Shown here one piece after another: positions 48,149-57,344 of a stretch of DNA of 64,000 nt. The DNA comes from Neorhizobium sp. JUb45. Lineage in GTDB: Bacteria; Pseudomonadota; Alphaproteobacteria; Rhizobiales; Rhizobiaceae. The stretch is taken from NCBI RefSeq assembly GCF_004343585.1, contig NZ_SLYW01000010.1:62001-126000 (forward strand), written 5' to 3'. The notes under the pieces are model-generated. The model was not told the DNA's origin. It searched no databases and saw only the letters and a list, made by a program, of their open reading frames with translations. Position 1 is the stretch's first letter; every line of letters starts with the position of its first letter. The position numbers and the translations under genes were made by a program.

Positions 48149-51100
48149 TGCTTCATCACCGGCGTCTGGCGCTGGGCGAGACGCAAATCTTCGGCCTGCC
48201 GCAGGGTCTGGACGGTGCGCTCGTGAGCGGCGAGCTGCTGGGACGCGCGCATGATCGGCCAGGCCTCTGTCAGACGCTCCTTCTGCTCGGGCTGCATCCC
48301 CTCGGAGAGTTTGTCGAAGAGCTTTCCGGAGGGTTCGCGCGCGGCATTGGTGAGCAGTGTGCGTTCCCCGAACCGTTCGGTGACGGCTTGGTTGAACCCG
48401 TCAATTTCCAGTTTGGTTTCCCGATTGCTGAGTGCATAGGCCATGGCCGCCGGCAGATCGTTGCGGTCGATCGCATCACGCACGCGCTCCAGCACCACGT
48501 GTGCTGCCTGCGACAATGCCGGGATGTCGATCGACACGCGCTGACGCAATGCCTGCTCGTCAGCCTGCAGCCGCTGCACGGCGGTCTCGCGCATCCTCAG
48601 ATACTGCTCAAGATCGCGCTTCAGGGCCGGAACATTGAGGTCTGCAACGCGACGGTCCTCGCGCTCAGTCTTGCTGGCAAGAATGCCGGTCTTGCCCTTC
48701 AGCGGTCCGATCGACGCCGGGGCGGTCGTCAGCGTCTGAAGCGCCAGTTTGGCCGTTTCCTTATCCGCTAGCACCGCATCGAAGTTCATCGCCCGGAAGG
48801 CGGTCTCGGGATCAGCAAAGACGTAAGCAAAACGGGTCGAGACCTCTTCCCATTGTTGTCTGAGGGCTGGATCGGTGTCGAGCTTGTTCTCCACCGTATC
48901 GGCTACAGAACCGGGGAATATCTTGATGCCTGCGACCATGGGCGCGGCCTCCTTCATCGTTTGGTTTTTTAAGGGGTGGTGCAGACCGAGACGCTCTGCA
49001 AAGACAGCAAGGCGCTGGCCGAGATCGACCAATTTCGTCTTCTGGCGCAGCGTCCAGTCGAGCCGGTCGCGCACGAGCGTGCGGGCCACCTGAACGATGT
49101 TGAGCCCGCGGCTTTCCGCAAACCGCAGCGCCTCGCGGTAAAGCTTTCCGCGTTCGTAATCGAGCGTGGTCTCCTTGGCATTCTTTCGGGAGAGTACCTT
49201 GGCCAGGCCGCCGTTGAAGGCGAAGGACCGGTGGCCGTAGTAAAGCTGCAAATCCTCGCGATGGCGGGTCATCGCCACATAGGTCAGATGCCGGTCCAGC
49301 GAGAGGCTTGCCAACACCTTCACTCGGTCGACGGTCGCGCCTTGGCTTTTATGGATCGTCGTGGCGTAACCATGATCGAGATTGCTGTAGAAGCGTTGCT
49401 CGACGATGACCTGCCGGCGCTGATCACCCTCTCCGATGACAGCGACGATCCTGTTCGGTGCGGCCTCAATGACATGAGCGATCATGCCGTTCTTGACGCC
49501 GAGCGACCCTTCGTTCTTCAGGAAGACGATCTGGTCGCCCGCGTCGAATTGGCGAATGCCGTCAGCCGTTTTGAACACATGGCCCTCACCGACAATGCCG
49601 CGTTCGACGAGTTTTTCGCGGGCCATAATGTTCAGCATCCGCACGTCGCGGCGCAGATGCGCAAGGATCAGCGTTGTCTTCGTCTGATCGTAATCGTGGT
49701 TCCAGTCTCCGATCAGCCGCTCGACTGCCTCAGCCTTTAGGCGCGTTCCCGTGATCCTGACATTGGCATCATAGGCGGTCAGCGCCTTTTCGACATTGCC
49801 CCGAGCCAGATCGAGTGACGCCTTGCGCATCCAGTCCTCGCGCTGGCGATAGATTGTCTCGAGTTCGGCATAACCGATGCGGTCGACGATGGCGCGGAAG
49901 GCAGCGCCCGCTTCGATCGGCTGGAGCTGTTCGGGATCGCCGACCAGAACGATCTTGGCACCTGCTCTGACGACGGCATCGACAAAGCCGGCCATCTGTT
50001 TTGAGGCGACCATACCTGCTTCGTCCATGACGAAGACGGTTTTGTGATCGAGAACGTCACGGCCCCGATTCCAGCGCAGCTCCCAAGACGCGAGCGTCCG
50101 GCTGTGGATGCCGGCTTCCTTTTCCAGCCCCTCCGCCGCCTTGCCGGCAAGCGCGCCGCCGACCACACGATATCCGGCCAGTTCCCACGCCTCGCGGGCA
50201 GCCTTCATCATCGTGGTCTTGCCAGCACCTGCACGGCCGACCACGGCGGCGATCCGGGCGGGACCCGCGATCCGCTCGATCGCGGTTTTCTGCTCTTCCG
50301 AGAGCCGCTCATGCCGCCGGAACGTTGCGTCCAAAGCAGCTTCAGAGACAGCATGACCGTCCCGGTTCGACAGCCACGACGCCTGCCGCACCATCGTCGC
50401 TTCGAGCCGGATCATCGCCCGGGTCGAATAGCGGGCCGGCACCTTTTCTCCGGTCGCGAACTCGATCGTGTCGCGCTGCAAACGCAAGACTTCCGGGTTC
50501 AGGGTGATGCGTAACATCAGTTGCTGGAAAACAGTCGGATCATCGACATAACGATGCAGAACCTTGGCGATATCGCGTTCATCGAAGACACTCTTTTCTC
50601 GCGTGATCAGGTCAAGCACGATGGCTGGATTGTTCAGAATGCGGCGGATGTTTTCGCTCCGCCGCTCTTCGTTCAATTCAATCCGTTCGAGTTCTGGCCG
50701 GACGCCCCGCTCCTGCGCCTTGCGCTCGATGGCTTTCGCCCCGACGCCGAGATGAATGGTGGGTTCAAGCTTGATGCCCTGCTTCTCATAGGAACGCCCA
50801 TCAATACGGAGATCGATGCCGCCGAGCGCCAGGTGATGGTTCAGCCGCTCGAACCATCCATCGCGTAGGGAATTGAAGTCATCCGTCGACCCGGCCCAGA
50901 GCTGATAGAGGATTTTCCCGGACTTCGTGCGGACGGGCTGGCCATCCTCGCCAATGACTGCGACCTTCTTCGATCCGAACCCATCCTCGGACAGCGGACG
51001 CAATGTGGTCATCAGGTGGATATGCGGGTTGCCTGGATTGTCATGGTAAACCCAGTCGGCCACCATGCCCTTGGCGAGGATATGCTTTTCCACAAAGTTC

Positions 51101-51447
51101 CTTACCAGGGCGATGTTTTGCTCGGGCGTGAGTTCCAGGGGCAACGCAATCGTCAGGTCGCGCGCAAGCTGCGCATCGGAGCGCTTCTCGAACGCCTCGA
51201 CCTTGTTCCAGAAGGCTTCCGAAGCTCCGGCAACAGAGCGGTCGGCAATCATCGCGCGGACCCATTTCGGGGCGTCGGCCGGAAGCGTGAATTCCTCATG
51301 CAGCAGCCCCTCTTTACGGGTGTAGTCGATGGTGCGGGCCTCGCGCTCATATTCCATCTTCGCGCAGTGCCGGTAGGCCGCAGACAGCACGGCACTACGG
51401 CCGCCGCCGCGGCTGACGATGCTGGCTGAGAAATGGGCGATGGCCAC
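48145..51447 (-). CDS. traA: TraA, relaxase/helicase of conjugative transfer
   Basis: A 1100-residue protein from a GTG at 51447, matching Ti TraA length; a longer frame to 51705 would run through oriT and the tra box. The N-terminal MobA/MobL relaxase domain has AIAHFSASIVSRGGGRSAVL, the likely nicking Tyr25 (SAAYRHCAK) and the HUH histidines in NPGNPHIHLMTTLRP (about 140-150). The central helicase has Walker A VVGRAGAGKTTMMKA, FVMDEAGMVASKQ and VLVGDPEQLQPIEAG, then TIHKSQGATVDRV. It nicks oriT and unwinds the transferred strand. Divergent from traC. Confidence 0.96.
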   Translation of the reverse strand: MAIAHFSASIVSRGGGRSAVLSAAYRHCAKMEYEREARTIDYTRKEGLLHEEFTLPADAPKWVRAMIADRSVAGASEAFWNKVEAFEKRSDAQLARDLTIALPLELTPEQNIALVRNFVEKHILAKGMVADWVYHDNPGNPHIHLMTTLRPLSEDGFGSKKVAVIGEDGQPVRTKSGKILYQLWAGSTDDFNSLRDGWFERLNHHLALGGIDLRIDGRSYEKQGIKLEPTIHLGVGAKAIERKAQERGVRPELERIELNEERRSENIRRILNNPAIVLDLITREKSVFDERDIAKVLHRYVDDPTVFQQLMLRITLNPEVLRLQRDTIEFATGEKVPARYSTRAMIRLEATMVRQASWLSNRDGHAVSEAALDATFRRHERLSEEQKTAIERIAGPARIAAVVGRAGAGKTTMMKAAREAWELAGYRVVGGALAGKAAEGLEKEAGIHSRTLASWELRWNRGRDVLDHKTVFVMDEAGMVASKQMAGFVDAVVRAGAKIVLVGDPEQLQPIEAGAAFRAIVDRIGYAELETIYRQREDWMRKASLDLARGNVEKALTAYDANVRITGTRLKAEAVERLIGDWNHDYDQTKTTLILAHLRRDVRMLNIMAREKLVERGIVGEGHVFKTADGIRQFDAGDQIVFLKNEGSLGVKNGMIAHVIEAAPNRIVAVIGEGDQRRQVIVEQRFYSNLDHGYATTIHKSQGATVDRVKVLASLSLDRHLTYVAMTRHREDLQLYYGHRSFAFNGGLAKVLSRKNAKETTLDYERGKLYREALRFAESRGLNIVQVARTLVRDRLDWTLRQKTKLVDLGQRLAVFAERLGLHHPLKNQTMKEAAPMVAGIKIFPGSVADTVENKLDTDPALRQQWEEVSTRFAYVFADPETAFRAMNFDAVLADKETAKLALQTLTTAPASIGPLKGKTGILASKTEREDRRVADLNVPALKRDLEQYLRMRETAVQRLQADEQALRQRVSIDIPALSQAAHVVLERVRDAIDRNDLPAAMAYALSNRETKLEIDGFNQAVTERFGERTLLTNAAREPSGKLFDKLSEGMQPEQKERLTEAWPIMRASQQLAAHERTVQTLRQAEDLRLAQRQTPVMKQ

Positions 51448-51552
51448 GGCGTAAAACACTCCCGGTTCGAACCTCGTTCCCAAAGAGCAGCCAGGCGAGC
51501 GGGCAACCCTACGACGGCCCTCTTGACCGCCTTGGCAGGGCCGTGGGCAAGC

Positions 51553-51590
51553 ACGTCGCATCAGCGACGTATAATTGCGCCCTTGGATCC
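51553..51590. other. oriT (Ti/RSF1010 Q-type)
   Basis: Inverted repeat ACGTCGC-ATCA-GCGACGT (51553-51570) followed at once by ATAATTGCGCCCTTGG (51571-51586), the nick-region core of Agrobacterium plasmid oriT. It lies between the divergent traA and traC genes, the conserved position. TraA would nick here, aided by TraC. Confidence 0.9.
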
Positions 51591-51637
51591 GCTCCTTCGG
51601 AACGGCGGGATCATCCTCCAAAGTGTCGGCTTTGCCG

Positions 51638-51655
51638 ACGTGCAGATCTGCACAT
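51638..51655. promoter_or_regulatory. tra box (TraR-binding site)
   Basis: ACGTGCAGATCTGCACAT: a perfect 16-bp dyad core and identical to known tra boxes. Located between traA and traC, 75 bases before traC, so TraR can activate both divergent operons. Confidence 0.93.
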
Positions 51656-51729
51656 TCCTTCGGAGGTGCTTTTGGGAAAGTCTTGCAGCGTGACAGAGCC
51701 GCCAAGATTTCCAGGGAGATGCGACCGGA

Positions 51730-52026
51730 ATGAAGAAACCATCATCGAAGATCAGGGAAGAAATCGCCAGATTGCAGGATCAACTGAGACAAGCAGAAAC
51801 ACGCGAGGCCGAGCGCATCGGCCGGATCGCGCTGAAGGCCGGTCTCGGTGAGATCGAGATCGAGGAAAGCGAGCTACAGGCTGCGTTCGAAGAGATCGCC
51901 GGGCGGTTTCGCGGAGGCAAGCCGGCTTCGACCGGGAAGAGAAATGCTGGTGACGGCAGGACCGCAGGCGAGACGGTCACGACGATCGAAACTGGCACTG
52001 CTGCGGGCAGCGGTCGTGAGGCTTGA
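51730..52026 (+). CDS. traC: TraC, relaxosome accessory protein
   Basis: A 98-residue, highly charged protein: KKPSSKIREEIARLQDQLRQ, AETREAERIGRIALKAGLGE and EIEESELQAAFEEIAGRF. This matches rhizobial TraC, which with TraA and TraD forms the relaxosome at oriT. It is the first gene of traCDG, directly downstream of the tra box. Confidence 0.93.
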   Translation: MKKPSSKIREEIARLQDQLRQAETREAERIGRIALKAGLGEIEIEESELQAAFEEIAGRFRGGKPASTGKRNAGDGRTAGETVTTIETGTAAGSGREA

Positions 52027-52030
52027 ACGG

Positions 52031-52246
52031 ATGGCCCACACGATAACGACCGACGCCCGAAAGAAAGACACGCGCGAAAAAATCGCACTCGGTGGACTGA
52101 TCGTCAAGGCAGGACTGCGCTACGAGAAGCGGGCACTACTGCTCGGCCTGCTGATCGATGCCAGTCGCCGCCTCAAGGGCAACGATGCGGAGCAATCGCG
52201 ACTTACCGCGATAGGCGCGGAGGCGTTCGCTCATGACGGCGAGTAA
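52031..52246 (+). CDS. traD: TraD, relaxosome accessory protein
   Basis: A 71-residue protein, as in Ti plasmids: MAHTITTDARKKDTREKIAL, GGLIVKAGLRYEKRALLLGL and LIDASRRLKGNDAEQSRL. It starts five bases after traC and overlaps traG by 14 bases. It assists oriT processing. Confidence 0.92.
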   Translation: MAHTITTDARKKDTREKIALGGLIVKAGLRYEKRALLLGLLIDASRRLKGNDAEQSRLTAIGAEAFAHDGE

Positions 52247-54203
52247 AGTGGTCCTCGCCGCGATCCCGGCCACGACGATGATCGTCGTCGTGGTTTTCAT
52301 GCCGGGGATCGAACACTGGCTGGCCGCGTTCGGCAAGACCGCGCAAGCCAAGCTGATGCTCGGGCGTATCGGCCTCGCGCTGCCCTATGCCGCTGCGGCT
52401 GCAATCGGTATGATCTATCTGTTCGCGGCGAATGGCGCAGCGAGCATCAAGGCGGCAGGATGGGGTGTCGTCGGCGGAAATGGAGTGGCAATCCTCATCG
52501 CGGTGCTACGCGACGGGCTTCGCCTGGCCGGGATCGCTGGCGACATTCCGAAAGGTCAATCCGTGCTAGGATATGCGGACCCCGCAACGATGCTTGGCGC
52601 ATCGACAACATTCCTCGCCGGCGTCTTCGCGCTGCGCGTCGCGATGATGGGAAACGCTGCTTTTGCCAAAGCCGGACCGCGGCGGATCGGCGGAAAGCGA
52701 GCGGTGCATGGCGAGGCCGACTGGATGAAAGTGCAGGAGGCCGCAAGACTTTTCCCCGATCCCGGCGGCATCGTCATCGGCGAACGGTATCGCGTCGATC
52801 GCGACAGCGTTGCGGCTGTGTCGTTCCGCACTGACGATCCGTCGACCTGGGGTGCGGGGGGCAAGAGCCCGCTCCTGTGCTTCGATGGCTCCTTCGGCTC
52901 GTCGCATGGCATCGTCTTCGCCGGCTCCGGCGGTTTCAAGACGACGTCGGTAACGGTCCCGACCGCGCTCAAGTGGGGTGGCGGTCTCGTTGTCCTCGAT
53001 CCATCGAGCGAGGTCGCGCCGATGGTATCGGAGCATAGACGCAAGGCTGGCCGAAAGGTGATCATTCTCGATCCCTCGGCGTCAGGCGTCGGCTTCAACG
53101 CGCTCGACTGGATCGGGCGACATGGCAGCACGAAAGAAGAAGACATCGTCGCCGTCGCAACGTGGATCATGACCGACAATCCCCGCTCGGCCTCTGCGCG
53201 CGACGACTTCTTCCGGGCGTCGGCCATGCAGCTTCTGACGGCCCTGATCGCCGACGTCTGCCTGTCCGGTCACACGGACGAGCAAGACCAGACGTTGCGC
53301 CGGGTGCGTAAAAACCTTTCGGAACCTGAACCACAGCTGCGGGCGCGCCTGACAAAAATATACGAGCAGTCGGAGTCGGATTTCGTGAAGGAGAATGTCT
53401 CGGTCTTCGTCAACATGACGCCTGAGACCTTTTCCGGCGTGTACGCCAACGCGGTGAAAGAAACCCACTGGCTGTCCTATCCGAACTACGCCGCCCTCGT
53501 CTCGGGCGCCAGTTTCTCGACCGACGATCTTGCCGATGGCGAGACAGACATCTTTATTGCGCTCGATCTGAAGGTACTCGAAGCCCATCCGGGACTGGCG
53601 CGTGTGGTTATCGGATCGCAGCTCAATGCCATCTACAATCGGAACGGCGATGTGAAAGGTCGCGCGCTCTTCCTGCTCGACGAGGTCGCCAGGCTCGGCT
53701 ATCTGCGCATCTTAGAGACCGCCCGCGACGCCGGGCGCAAATACGGCATCACGCTGACGATGATCTTCCAGTCCATCGGCCAGATGCGCGAGGCCTATGG
53801 CGGGCGGGACGCGACGAGTAAGTGGTTCGAATCCGCGTCGTGGATCTCGTTCGCCGCGATCAACGATCCCGACACGGCCGACTATATCTCGAAACGCTGC
53901 GGCGACACGACGGTCGAGGTCGACCAGACAAACCGCTCGTCAGGGGTGAAGGGATCGTCGCGCTCACGTTCCCGGCAGCTCAGCCGGCGGCCTCTGATAC
54001 TGCCGCATGAGGTGCTTCGCATGCGTGCTGACGAGCAGATCGTATTCACATCAGGTAATCCGCCGCTCAGATGTGGACGCGCCATCTGGTTCCGACGCAA
54101 GGATATGAGTGCGTCCGTCGGGGAAAACCGGTTTCACAAGCCAATCATAGAAGGGGCGAAGAGCTATAAGGCCGCTCTGACGACAGAGACTGAGGAGACA
54201 TGA
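52233..54203 (+). CDS. traG: TraG, type IV coupling protein
   Basis: A 656-residue VirD4-family ATPase linking the relaxosome to the mating channel. The N-terminus has two to three membrane segments (SKVVLAAIPATTMIVVVVFM; LGRIGLALPYAAAAAIGMIY). The ATPase core has Walker A GSGGFKTTSVTVP, VVLDPSSEVAPMVS and Walker B ALFLLDEVARLGYL, followed by the FQSIGQMREAYG segment. Note the Walker A reads GSGGFKTTS rather than GxxxxGK(T/S) in strict form, as in other TraG proteins of this type. The stop overlaps the nuclease start. Confidence 0.95.
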   Translation: MTASKVVLAAIPATTMIVVVVFMPGIEHWLAAFGKTAQAKLMLGRIGLALPYAAAAAIGMIYLFAANGAASIKAAGWGVVGGNGVAILIAVLRDGLRLAGIAGDIPKGQSVLGYADPATMLGASTTFLAGVFALRVAMMGNAAFAKAGPRRIGGKRAVHGEADWMKVQEAARLFPDPGGIVIGERYRVDRDSVAAVSFRTDDPSTWGAGGKSPLLCFDGSFGSSHGIVFAGSGGFKTTSVTVPTALKWGGGLVVLDPSSEVAPMVSEHRRKAGRKVIILDPSASGVGFNALDWIGRHGSTKEEDIVAVATWIMTDNPRSASARDDFFRASAMQLLTALIADVCLSGHTDEQDQTLRRVRKNLSEPEPQLRARLTKIYEQSESDFVKENVSVFVNMTPETFSGVYANAVKETHWLSYPNYAALVSGASFSTDDLADGETDIFIALDLKVLEAHPGLARVVIGSQLNAIYNRNGDVKGRALFLLDEVARLGYLRILETARDAGRKYGITLTMIFQSIGQMREAYGGRDATSKWFESASWISFAAINDPDTADYISKRCGDTTVEVDQTNRSSGVKGSSRSRSRQLSRRPLILPHEVLRMRADEQIVFTSGNPPLRCGRAIWFRRKDMSASVGENRFHKPIIEGAKSYKAALTTETEET

Positions 54204-54652
54204 AAGTGAGACTTTTTACGGCAATTGCCAGCCTATCCCCATTAGCCATTGGCGTCCTCGCATCTGTTGCCTCAGCCCAGCCTTCAACCAGTGCAAGCAG
54301 CGCGAGCGAAGCCTTCTCTATCTGCGGAAACGGGCAACGTATCACCTGCGTGGTGGATGGTGATACGTTCTGGTTTCGCGGTGAGAAGATCAGGATCGCC
54401 GACATCGACACGCCGGAGCTCAGCCCGCCAAGATGCGAGGGCCAACGCGAGCGCGGACTTGCGGCAAAACAGCGTCTGCTCGACATCCTCAATTCGGGTC
54501 CAATCTCATTCAAGACGACCGCCAGAGATGAAGATCGCTTCGGTCGCAAGCTCAGAATCGTCTACCGCGATCGGCGATCGGTCGGCGATATTCTCGTCGC
54601 CGAAGGCTTGGCTCGGAAGTGGGAAGGATCGCGCCGGAACTGGTGCGAATGA
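54200..54652 (+). CDS. Secreted thermonuclease-like (SNase) protein
   Basis: A 150-residue protein with a Sec signal peptide (MKVRLFTAIASLSPLAIGVL, ASVASA) and a staphylococcal-nuclease domain: ITCVVDGDTFWFRGEKIRIA, DIDTPELSPPRCEGQRERGL, then TARDEDRFGRKLRIVYRDRR with the catalytic Arg/Glu positions. It probably cleaves nucleic acid in the periplasm. Its ATG overlaps the traG stop (ATGA), so it is co-expressed with the transfer genes under TraR, an unusual place for a degradative nuclease. Confidence 0.88.
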   Translation: MKVRLFTAIASLSPLAIGVLASVASAQPSTSASSASEAFSICGNGQRITCVVDGDTFWFRGEKIRIADIDTPELSPPRCEGQRERGLAAKQRLLDILNSGPISFKTTARDEDRFGRKLRIVYRDRRSVGDILVAEGLARKWEGSRRNWCE

Positions 54653-54745
54653 AACGGACCAAGGATCAACGCTGTGAATCGATAATGCCCGTCCGATTCA
54701 AAACTGTCATTGGACGGCAGATTCCGAACGCGCGATTCTGCGGGC

Positions 54746-55012
54746 ATGATCACGCAGCCCTACCACCTCTATGTCGAGCGTATCGCGCCGGAAAAAAACA
54801 TGGCGCGGTTCTACGCCCTTGCTGTCCAGCCGACATTGTTTGGCGAGGTGTCGCTTGTGCGCGCCTGGGGTCGGATTGGAACGCGCGGACAGCACATGGA
54901 ACACCTGTTTGACAACGAGAGCCAAGCGATCAACCTGTTTCTCGACGTGCTTCGTGAAAAGCGAAAACGAGGCTATCGGCCAAAACCACCTGTGGACATC
55001 CAGCGGATCTGA
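54746..55012 (+). CDS. WGR-domain protein
   Basis: An 88-residue protein: HLYVERIAPEKNMARFYALA, VQPTLFGEVSLVRAWGRIGT and RGQHMEHLFDNESQAINLFL with the diagnostic W-G-R. WGR domains bind nucleic acid and occur alone on rhizobial plasmids or with ligases and PARPs. The ATG at 54746 is used; the longer frame from 54710 adds nothing recognisable. An ATP-dependent ligase gene is found at 61374, though not adjacent. Confidence 0.85.
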   Translation: MITQPYHLYVERIAPEKNMARFYALAVQPTLFGEVSLVRAWGRIGTRGQHMEHLFDNESQAINLFLDVLREKRKRGYRPKPPVDIQRI

Positions 55013-55095
55013 ACCTTGTCCCAATCCTCGCCGATGACAATCCGCTCATAAGCTGACACGGATTTTATCTTTGACAACAAGATGCGAGGAATTCC

Positions 55096-55374
55096 ATGAC
55101 CACCACCAATGAAATCGCCGACAAGATTGCAGCCGACAACGGCCTGACGAAGGTTCAGGCCAAGGGCATTGTCGAGGCCGTGTTCCAGGCCATCGCCGAT
55201 GCCGCAGGCTCCGACGCTGAAACCTCAATCCCCGGTTTCGGCAAATTTAAGGTGAAGTCGTCGCCTGAGCGCGAGGGCCGCAACCCCGCGACCGGAGAGA
55301 AGATGACTGTTGCCGCCTCGAAAAAGCTGACCTTTGCGCCTGCCAAGGCGCTCAAGGATGCACTGAACAAGTGA
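55096..55374 (+). CDS. HU-family nucleoid protein
   Basis: A 92-residue HU/IHF-type dimeric DNA-bending protein: NEIADKIAADNGLTKVQAKG, IVEAVFQAIADAAGSDAETS, IPGFGKFKVKSSPEREGRNP and ATGEKMTVAASKKLTFAPAK. The RNPATGE arm tip with its intercalating proline is intact. A ribosome-binding site GCGAGGAATTCC precedes it. Plasmid-borne HU copies help compact or transfer plasmid DNA. A strong hairpin follows. Confidence 0.95.
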   Translation: MTTTNEIADKIAADNGLTKVQAKGIVEAVFQAIADAAGSDAETSIPGFGKFKVKSSPEREGRNPATGEKMTVAASKKLTFAPAKALKDALNK

Positions 55375-55389
55375 TCCTTGACGTGGAGA

Positions 55390-55409
55390 GCCCCGCCTTG
55401 CGGCGGGGC
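55390..55409. terminator. Bidirectional terminator between hu and DUF736 genes
   Basis: GCCCCGCC-TTGC-GGCGGGGC, an 8-bp perfect GC stem, between two convergent stop codons (55374 and 55418). Confidence 0.8.
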
Positions 55410-55417
55410 ATCCGATA

Positions 55418-55726
55418 TCAGTCCCGGTTCGACCGGGACCAGATGAGGGAGAGTCCTTCCTCGCCTTCGACCTCGATCAGCGTTGCGTAGATCGGGGCCG
55501 GAAAGCTCGGATCGTCGAGCTTTACCGAGAGGTAATCGCGGCCTTCGTTCGAGGTCTTCTTCCAGGCGGCGCCGAATTCTGTGGCTCCCGCGAGGATGCG
55601 GTAGTCAGGGCCTTTTTCGGAAGTGCGCTCAACTGTGCGGATGGTTGCCTTGACGTTGAGGTTGAGGGTCTTGATGGTGCCGGAGAAGCCGTTACCGGAA
55701 GCGGTGAAAGAGCCGATGGTTGCCAT
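55418..55726 (-). CDS. DUF736-family protein
   Basis: A 102-residue protein from the ATG at 55726, reading MATIGSFTASGNGFSGTIKT, LNLNVKATIRTVERTSEKGP, DYRILAGATEFGAAWKKTSN and EGRDYLSVKLDDPSFPAPIY. DUF736 proteins are a near-constant cargo of alphaproteobacterial conjugative plasmids, often among the more highly expressed genes, with unknown role (single-strand-binding-like fold suspected). Confidence 0.92.
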   Translation of the reverse strand: MATIGSFTASGNGFSGTIKTLNLNVKATIRTVERTSEKGPDYRILAGATEFGAAWKKTSNEGRDYLSVKLDDPSFPAPIYATLIEVEGEEGLSLIWSRSNRD

Positions 55727-56365
55727 TGTCGTAATCCTTTTCGGTTGTTCGGGCCGCGTCCATCGTGGCCTCGATGGCAGTCGATAGGACCGGAGACGAT
55801 CGGCCTGCACCTGAAGGGCCGAAACGGAGTGGAGGACGGCCAAAGGAGAGGCTTTCTTGCCTCGCGAGGAATGGGCGCTTCAGCGCACAGGGGAAGAAAA
55901 CGATTCGGCCGTTGCGGATGCCGATCGAGCCGAATGCAATGAGGCGGTCTTTGGTCAGACATGCCCCATCGAGACCGCAGTGGACGTGCCAGTGGACGGA
56001 TCAAGGATTACGGCAAATGGCATCATTCTGGTGGTGACCAATGGGAACGGGTGCATAGCGCCAACAGCCCGGATCGAATGGTCGGAGCCAACGACTGCAT
56101 GTGGGAGGCTGCCGGGAATGGAGCATTGTAGCCCCTCGCTTAGCGGGTCGCGGCGCCAGGCCTTGATGATCGACATTATTGGGAACCGCTCTACCTTGTC
56201 GTCGGCAGATCCATGCGGGTTCTCAGCGTCGTTCAAGCGGCCACGTGTCGTGTCGGCGCTGACACCCAGCGGGCAACCTACGCCGACCACGGACGCGGCG
56301 GTTACCGCCTCCAAAGTTGATTTACTGTCCATAAGCTGGGTTTTGGCGCGAGGCCAGTGCTTCCG
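55727..56365. other. Region without a confident gene
   Basis: Two open frames overlap on opposite strands: 55857-56369 rightward (170 codons) and 55955-56332 leftward (125 codons). Neither shows a recognisable motif or a good ribosome-binding site, so I do not call either. The DUF736 promoter must lie in the first part. Confidence 0.4.
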
Positions 56366-56926
56366 CTAGCCGGGCGTTTCGAAAAGGCCGGTCGGAAAGC
56401 CGTCTAGGCTGACCTGGTTTTTTTCCCGCCAGTAGTCGTCGATCCCGTCGACGCCCTTGGCCTTGGCCCAGGCGTCCATCTGCGGGCGCTCTTCCTGGTA
56501 TTCGAACAACGGCACGCCGTAGCCGCAGGATGTCTGAACCAGATCGAAGTCGAGCCTTATCATCTGCCGCGCGCCGAGCGGCGCGTTGCCGTCGAACCGC
56601 TCGTCCAGCAGGCTGGCAAACTCGTCACTGTCGCGATGGATGACGCGCCCCTTGCCGAAAAGCCGCATGATTAGCGGCGGCCCGGAAACCGCACAGAACA
56701 TGATGGTGAGGCGGTCGTTTATCCCCAGATGGGCAGCGGTCTCGTTGCCGCTGCCGGTGCGGTCGAGATACATCGCGGCGTTGTCGCCAAGGATACGAAA
56801 CATGTCCGTGCTGCGCGGAGACATGTTGACATGACCGGTCGGCGCTGCCGATGCGGTGAAGAACATGTGCTGTGCCACGATGAAGCGATGGTGTTGCGGT
56901 TCGAGAGTCGGGAAGAATTTGGCCAT
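56366..56926 (-). CDS. Pyridoxamine 5'-phosphate oxidase-like flavoprotein
   Basis: A 186-residue split-barrel protein: FIVAQHMFFTASAAPTGHVN, MSPRSTDMFRILGDNAAMYL, DRTGSGNETAAHLGINDRLT and GPPLIMRLFGKGRVIHRDSD. This is the PNPOx-like (putative FMN/F420-binding) family. It probably reduces a small substrate or quenches an oxidant. The ATG at 56926 matches family starts; upstream in-frame methionines (57019, 56950) are possible. It is a lone leftward gene. Confidence 0.87.
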   Translation of the reverse strand: MAKFFPTLEPQHHRFIVAQHMFFTASAAPTGHVNMSPRSTDMFRILGDNAAMYLDRTGSGNETAAHLGINDRLTIMFCAVSGPPLIMRLFGKGRVIHRDSDEFASLLDERFDGNAPLGARQMIRLDFDLVQTSCGYGVPLFEYQEERPQMDAWAKAKGVDGIDDYWREKNQVSLDGFPTGLFETPG

Positions 56927-57319
56927 GCCCGAGAATATGGCTGGCTTCATTCGCTGCCAAGACCGGAATTGCGAAAAGTTGATGACATGGGCGCCCTTGC
57001 TTTCAAGTGAACCCTGCATTTTGACAGTGTTTAATTACCCACGTCACCTGAGGAGCGCCAGCACTTTGAAAAGCGCCTGAACAATCACCTGATTGCCAAA
57101 CGCATAGCTGCACTGCACAAAAATTAAGTGCAACGCGATGAAAATTCGTGCATACAGACTTCAGCTGATGCACATGGCGGCTTCCTCCCAGTTCCGCCGC
57201 AGCAGCTGTTCCCCTCTGGAGGTCCATGACCTTCACACTTTATGGGCCGCGGTTTTCCGTCGGCCCTTTTTTCTTTTTTCCGAACCAGGTCGCAACGACG
57301 TTACGGACGCTGGAGGAAG
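56927..57319. other. Intergenic stretch
   Basis: Nothing coding recognised apart from the possible N-terminal extension of the flavoprotein gene up to 57019. The rest holds low-GC sequence around 57010-57170, suitable for a promoter. Confidence 0.35.
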
Positions 57320-57337
57320 GCGGGGCCTAAGCCCCGC
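57320..57337 (-). terminator. Hairpin after the leftward plasmid gene at 57345
   Basis: GCGGGGC-CTAA-GCCCCGC, a 7-bp perfect GC stem, eight bases beyond the stop codon of the gene on the minus strand. Confidence 0.65.
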
Positions 57338-57344
57338 GATCGTC

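Noticed and set aside
51448..51705. N-terminal extension of TraA to the ATG at 51705
   Set aside because: It would run through oriT and the tra box. The GTG at 51447 gives the standard 1100 residues and begins at the conserved relaxase N-terminus.
55955..56332. Leftward 125-codon frame
   Set aside because: No motif or ribosome-binding site; left unassigned.
55857..56369. Rightward 170-codon frame after DUF736
   Set aside because: Overlaps an equally open leftward frame; neither has recognisable features, so neither is called.
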